NCBI RefSeq assembly: GCF_000149955.1
Contig: NC_030986.1
Coordinates: 1 to 12,511, forward strand
Direction of reading: 5' to 3'
Origin: Fusarium oxysporum f. sp. lycopersici 4287
Taxonomy: Eukaryota > Ascomycota > Sordariomycetes > Hypocreales > Nectriaceae
DNA: 12,511 nt
Shown here piece by piece: positions 8,493 to 12,511 of the stretch. Numbering within the stretch: the stretch's first letter is position 1; each line of letters opens with the position of its first letter. Made by a program: the position numbers and the translations under genes. Below the pieces are notes generated by a model. It saw only the letters and a program-made list of their open reading frames with translations. It made no database searches and was not told where the DNA came from.

Positions 8493-8512
8493 AGTCACTT
8501 TGAGTCACTTTG
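8493..8512. repeat. Two tandem copies of AGTCACTTTG with a TGAGTCA site
   Basis: Two perfect adjacent copies of a 10-bp unit. The junction makes TGAGTCA (8501-8507), which matches the Gcn4/CPC1-type bZIP binding site. It lies about 590 bp upstream of the CFEM start and 230 bp downstream of the chitinase, so its target is unclear; chance is possible for a site this short. Confidence 0.4.
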
Positions 8513-8946
8513 ATCAATATTGCATGTAATAATATAAACATTTGAGCAAGTGGCAAATATCCACATTACGTTTATGCACTTTACAAGATGAGAGGGATAA
8601 AGCGACAAATTTCAGAAAAGCGCCTTGACAAGAACTAGCTTAACACTTTTCCACCTGATGAAATTAGCCAAGAAGGCTGTGTCTTGGCCCGTTCCTCAGA
8701 TCCGTCGCTAGTATTGTGTCAACCGGGGGACCCGATTGTAAGTTAAATACGTAAAAGCCAATCAAATGATGCATAGAGACCGTTTAGACTCCACTGCCTC
8801 GGCATGCCAGAGTTAGCATGGATGTTGAGCAAGCACATAGTATTCAATTGGTCACACTTCTCAACTCTCGAGTATAGTATTCCGAACGTTTGACTCGAAC
8901 CAGATCCAAGGGGGTTTCAGTTAATCCGGGTTTAGAGATGGCTAGA

Positions 8947-8954
8947 TATAAATA
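8947..8954 (+). promoter_or_regulatory. TATA box of the CFEM gene
   Basis: TATAAATA lies 136 bp before the CFEM start codon and is followed by a C/A-rich, T-rich leader without ATG that looks like a highly expressed fungal 5' UTR. Confidence 0.5.
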
Positions 8955-9089
8955 CTAACCTGTGTTCTATATTACACTACTTACGTATCAAGGGTTCTTC
9001 AGCTTATCTACTACAACAACTCATCAAGACTTTCCTTACCATACTTTCGCAAAACTCGACCTTTCTATACTTTACAAACCTTGACGAGA

Positions 9090-9637
9090 ATGCTTTCCTT
9101 CGCCAAGTCCATCCTTTTCACCTCCATTGTGGCCATTGCCGCTCAAGCCATAACAACCGTCTCTTCGCCAACTCAAACATCTCTACCTGCCTTGGCATCC
9201 CAGGTCCCATCCTGCGTTGCTGGATGCCTTGGAGTCGTTCACGAAAAGCATCGGATGTGATGCAGGTGACATTGTGTGTCTTTGCAAACATAAGGCCTCT
9301 TTGATAAGCAAAGTTGGTTTATGTATTGTCGGAGCACAGTGTGGTTTTGAGGACGCTACTGGTAAGTTTGTCTACTACACGTAGCCATGTGTTTCAAATC
9401 TGATACTGACCTTCTTAAAAAGGCTCTACCGATATTGTCCGAGACATGTGCGACTTGGTAGCTGAGGACCCTGGAACGGCCGTAATCGCTTCTGCCTCCA
9501 AGGTCCTAGATGCAGTTGTCGCTTCTGCTACTGTCTCCGCCGAGAGTGCGTCCACTTCTACAAATGCTGCGGGTCCTGTCACCTATGATGTTTTCAAGGT
9601 TGTTGTTGTTGGTGCAGCTGCTGCTTTTGCTATCTAA
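9090..9637 (+). CDS. CFEM-domain, probably GPI-anchored, surface protein with a frameshift
   Basis: ATG 9090 opens a signal peptide (MLSFAKSILFTSIVAIAAQA). The CFEM domain follows: SCVAGCL, then, after a one-base change of frame at about 9229-9232, ESFTKSIGCDAGDIVCLC and GLCIVGAQCGFEDA. A 61-nt intron (9362-9422, GTAAGT donor, ACTGAC branch) leads to exon 2, which supplies the last cysteine (RDMCDLVAED), a Ser/Thr/Ala spacer and a hydrophobic tail that ends the protein, as in GPI-anchored proteins. All eight CFEM cysteines are present across the two frames. Without the frame change the first frame stops at 9258-9260. CFEM proteins bind haem or act in host interaction and wall functions. The shift is consistent with one surplus base; either sequencing error or recent inactivation could explain it. 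A TATA box and clean leader support a gene that was recently functional. Confidence 0.75.
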
Positions 9638-10440
9638 TCGGAATGCCAGAGTCTATTGTCGATTGATGATGCACTTCGTTTGAGATGTTATTCTTCACTC
9701 CTTCGCAAGAGTCTCTTGTGCATACACGATATTCAGAAGCTGGAATAATCTCTTTTATTTATTTATTATTATAGATATGTATTTAAGTTCAAGTACGCAA
9801 TCCCTGTTTCAGACTTTGGAAGCCCGGCATGCCGCTTCCTGTATCTTGCCTTTGCTCTGCACTTGATCAGGCAGACTTGTGACAAGAAGCACTATTCCTT
9901 CGCTGATGCTGTCTTACGACAAATAAGTCATAATTAACCTGAATCTCTATTTACCTCAGTCATCCAACAGCAGTCCACATTACATCATGGGATATTCAAC
10001 GAGATTGAGGTTAGAATACCATCATTCAAGCCGAGGCCCAACATTGAACGGCGAGATGTCTAGGAAGTCGTGATCAGTAACCTTCACAAGTCAACTCGTG
10101 ACTGAATGACTGGATGTACATCCAAGGAGCTTCTTGTTAGGGCTCTGGGGAAATAATATGCCAATCTATACCCCTCTGATAAACCAGGATGTGGATTTAT
10201 CGTGTTCAAGCATATCGACTACTCCAATAACCTGGACTCAGGTCATTCCCCTGTTTCATGACTGAGTATTGCCTTTTTTGCTCACCAGGCCATTTCTGAT
10301 GTCTTGAGTGGATCGACGTGTCACAACACTTTAATGGATAATGCCAAGAGCGTTTCAGAGCCTTGGTCGGTTCATTAGCCTATAGAGTTGTAAAGACCAA
10401 CTTCTCGAGTTGCAATTAAGTACAACTTTCTCAATCTTAC
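9638..10440. other. Stretch with no supported gene
   Basis: About 0.8 kb downstream of the CFEM gene. Frames on both strands are short and carry no motif I recognise. The first 150 bp are probably the CFEM 3' UTR, with AT-rich runs around 9750-9780. Confidence 0.4.
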
Positions 10441-11050
10441 ATATCGGAGATGTCCCCTACTAGCTTCATCATCCCAAGCATTTTCTCAATCTCTCAATAA
10501 TCGAGGGTGTTCCAGCCGCCGCCTTGGGCTCCCAATGTTTATCAACCGTCGGCGCCCCCGTGAGTTGTGAAAGGGACCTCGAGAGCTCATGCATCTCGAC
10601 AACATCGCGACTATCCAGGAGCCCTTCGCGACGATTCAATCTCCTCGTCTTTGGTAGCAGATGCGATGAAAGTTAAACCGGAAATCAGGTCTCTATCTGG
10701 TAAGTATGTTGGCTATTGCAAGGCGATAATCGGTGATGCTACTTTTCGGGCTGCTACGAAGGAGGGCCCGAACACCTTAGAAGTCGGGCCTGATTCATCA
10801 TCCTTCCTGGCCTATGAGTCGATCACCATTTGCCAATACTTCTGGCGCAGGCATAGGTTATCATACTGCTGTTCCTCCCTTGCTGACAAGCCCCTGTTCT
10901 AAGCTGGCAAAATGCATCAAGCCGCGCAGTCCACTCGTACAGAGACTTCTGCAGACTCTCACTTGCCTTGGCCATAAGACTATCTTTATCATCCTTATCA
11001 CTGCATTCATAATACCAGGGCTTCTTATTATAAAGAACATCTAACTATTA
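10441..11050 (+). other. Unassigned coding-like fragments, possible decayed gene
   Basis: Plus-strand frames in this part have fairly normal codon content and GC, unlike the AT-rich sequence that follows. One starts at ATG 10450 (MSPTSFIIPSIFSISQ) and soon stops. One is open over about 10567-10902 without an ATG at its beginning, and another over about 10814-11044 ends in a hydrophobic segment (IFIILITAFIIPGLLII). No domain is recognised, and no splice model joins them convincingly. They may be remains of a gene broken by mutations, or chance open frames. Confidence 0.2.
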
Positions 11051-11128
11051 TAATACGAGAGACGCCTTATCAAGACTATTAAATAGGGTGACTAATTATG
11101 AATCTTGGATTGCGTTTTTGCAATACCA

Positions 11129-11971
11129 TTAAGCTATCCCAAAAGTATCTGAAATCGGTGGCATAAAGTTAGATAACTCAACTTCAAGCCGACAGAACAT
11201 TTCTATAAGTTTCTCACTTATTAGGCGATCTTCAATAGTCAATAAGAGTAATCGGGAGTGAAAAAATGCAGATCCGGCCTTAAGGTGTTTCAAAACTTCG
11301 TCGTATAGGCTAGTGAGACCTTCGAAAGAGATGAATAGCAGACAGCAGATCATAATAATATGCAGATTCTCTGTTGAACTTGCTGTTATGCTTGGTATGA
11401 TAGACAAAATTGTCTTGTTGTATTGCTAAATTATAAAGCTCTGTATTTCATCGATGTTCGGGTGACCAATCGCCTAAGCCATGAACAGGCGATGTGAGGC
11501 GCCGACTGTAACCACGCTGTATCGAATGGACTTATGGTTATATCCCATAGGAAGGGCATATCTGATCCAAAAGTTGGTAGATGCAGCAGAGAGTGAGAGT
11601 TAGGTAGCTATAAATTATAACAAATGCTGGAAGTATAGGCACACCTTGCTTATCAATGAAGGGACATTGTGGATAGGGTACCCTAAAGGTACCACGGCCA
11701 GCTTAGCTGGTGCTGCCTTGGGCTTGGCTCTTCGTCGAGGTGGCTTGGGAGGCTTAGGGGGCAGATAACCATCGCACTTCATTTTATCCTTCGAGCAACT
11801 TTCATATGTTGGTTTCGCCTCGTTGTATTCAAGGTGCCGGATTCTGTCCTGATAAGTATTTGACTGGGAAAGGGTCATAGGGTTCTTGCTTGCTGCAAAG
11901 TGGCAAATCTCACATTAGTTTTTAAGTCAAAATGATAAAAAATGGTTAAACATACCATGTGATGCACCCAT
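11129..11971 (-). pseudogene. Decayed Zn2Cys6 transcription factor (zinc finger plus Fungal_trans_2-like part)
   Basis: ATG 11971 begins a 16-nt first exon, a 63-nt intron (11955-11893, GTATGT...TTTGCAG) and a second exon with EYNEAKPTYESCSKDKMKCDGY and a Pro/Lys/Arg-rich basic linker. This fits the second half of a fungal Zn2Cys6 DNA-binding domain, but at least two zinc-binding cysteines read Tyr and the first CxxC pair is not visible. Further on, 11407-11129 encodes LHIIMICCLLFISFEGL, YDEVLKHLKAG and ISEKLIEMFCRLEVE, which resembles the effector part of Fungal_trans_2 regulators. Two in-frame TAG codons lie just before it (11476-11474 and 11428-11426), and the end is shorter than the family. 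Cys to Tyr, Asp to Asn and Gln to stop are all transitions of the RIP type. It is almost certainly not functional as a DNA-binding protein. Confidence 0.65.
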
Positions 11972-12288
11972 TGCGGCTTTTAGTTGCAAATACACAGGTG
12001 TATCGGACCTTTACGGAGGAGATTGCTTGGATAGCAGTCATTATTGTAGGTGATGCCGATGCGAGATGACCTATAAAGAGTGAGAATACCGCTTTGGGAT
12101 AGACAAGCCGTGGACACAGAGACGTTATGCCCTGTAAGTATAAGCAGAGTGGAGTTCACTGAGACATGATTCGAGTGCAAAAGGGAACGAGGTTGCGAGA
12201 AAACCAAGCAGATTGACCCATTCTAAGGCTAACCTAATTTGGGTTGTCGGAGACATCGGTACCTGCATAGGGATCCTTGTCACACCTA
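11972..12288. other. Upstream flank of the decayed regulator, no supported gene
   Basis: This holds the former promoter side of the regulator. A minus-strand frame over 11980-12207 lacks an ATG at its start and has no recognisable domain, so it is not called as a gene. Confidence 0.35.
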
Positions 12289-12511
12289 CTAACTAGCTGG
12301 TGGAGTCGCTCGGCATATCCGATGCTCACTTTTTACGCGAAAACCAATGATATTCTGGTATTCCCAGCGCTTTGATAACCCATCGGCCTGGATCGTGGTA
12401 ACAGATTTGACATGAAACCCACAGCTTAGACTCGCGTTGAGCATGGACACGAAATCTCCATTCAGGGAATCTTGATGGTATCTTATATTCTCACTCAATC
12501 CTCCGTACTCG
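12289..12511 (-). CDS. Possible C-terminal part of an unknown protein, runs off the right edge
   Basis: A minus-strand frame stays open from the right edge to a TAG at 12289-12291, about 73 residues, with normal codon use and no low-complexity sequence (for example NGDFVSMLNASLSCGF and SKRWEYQNIIGFRVKS). No ATG is needed inside the window if the gene begins beyond it. I do not recognise a domain. It may be the last exon of a real gene or a chance open frame. Confidence 0.3.
   Translation of the reverse strand, partial: EYGGLSENIRYHQDSLNGDFVSMLNASLSCGFHVKSVTTIQADGLSKRWEYQNIIGFRVKSEHRICRATPPAS

Larger units (their letters stand above)
8265..9089. other. Intergenic region: chitinase 3' side and CFEM gene promoter
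   Basis: No gene is supported. It holds an A-rich run at 8476-8484, a 10-bp tandem repeat with a TGAGTCA motif (8493-8512), a TATAAATA box (8947-8954) and a CT/CA-rich leader from about 9000 to the CFEM start codon. Confidence 0.5.

Noticed and set aside
11980..12207. Minus-strand open frame of 75 residues upstream of the decayed regulator
   Set aside because: It starts at TTG, has no domain, and lies where the regulator's promoter should be.

Overview
The window looks like a filamentous ascomycete (probably Sordariomycete) chromosome segment. The evidence is short introns of 53-63 nt with GTAAGT-type donors and CTAAC-like branch points, fungal-only families (F-box/LRR-like, LysM/CBM18, CFEM, Zn2Cys6 regulator), and an AT-rich block and transition mutations of the kind left by repeat-induced point mutation (RIP). 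No tRNA, rRNA or CRISPR array was seen. The sequence contains one run of N (5804-5950).

Layout from left to right: a decayed LysM-protein remnant on the minus strand (1-about 318); about 0.7 kb with no convincing gene; an F-box protein (minus, 1027-2418); a three-exon secreted LysM plus two-CBM18 protein (minus, 2889-3647); a short divergent promoter region; a three-exon secreted protein with a NucA/NucB-type nuclease domain (plus, 3835-4549); a very AT-rich block (about 4550-5110); a killer-toxin-like (subgroup C, GH18) chitinase with CBM18 repeats, a long Pro/Thr/Asp-rich linker and a Cys-rich C-terminal domain (plus, 5124-8264, 5' end missing, one N gap, one frameshift); a CFEM-domain cell-surface protein (plus, 9090-9637, one frameshift); a mostly gene-free stretch with unassigned coding-like fragments (about 10.4-11.05 kb); a decayed Zn2Cys6 transcription factor (minus, 11129-11971); and a possible partial gene running off the right edge (minus, from 12289).

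The centre is a chitin-themed group: a LysM/CBM18 protein, a secreted nuclease-domain protein and a killer-toxin-like chitinase lie within 5.4 kb, with the LysM protein and the nuclease divergent from a gap of under 200 bp. Subgroup C chitinases resemble the alpha/beta subunit of yeast zymocin, which opens a route through chitin for a nuclease subunit. A secreted nuclease beside such a chitinase therefore suggests, by analogy only, a fungal antagonism module with a delivery chitinase, a nuclease cargo and a chitin-binding accessory protein. In this copy several parts look damaged: the nuclease reads ATA where its start codon is expected, the AT-rich block sits where the nuclease C-terminus and the chitinase N-terminus should be, and the chitinase has a frameshift. 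Assembly error is a serious alternative for the single-base breaks.
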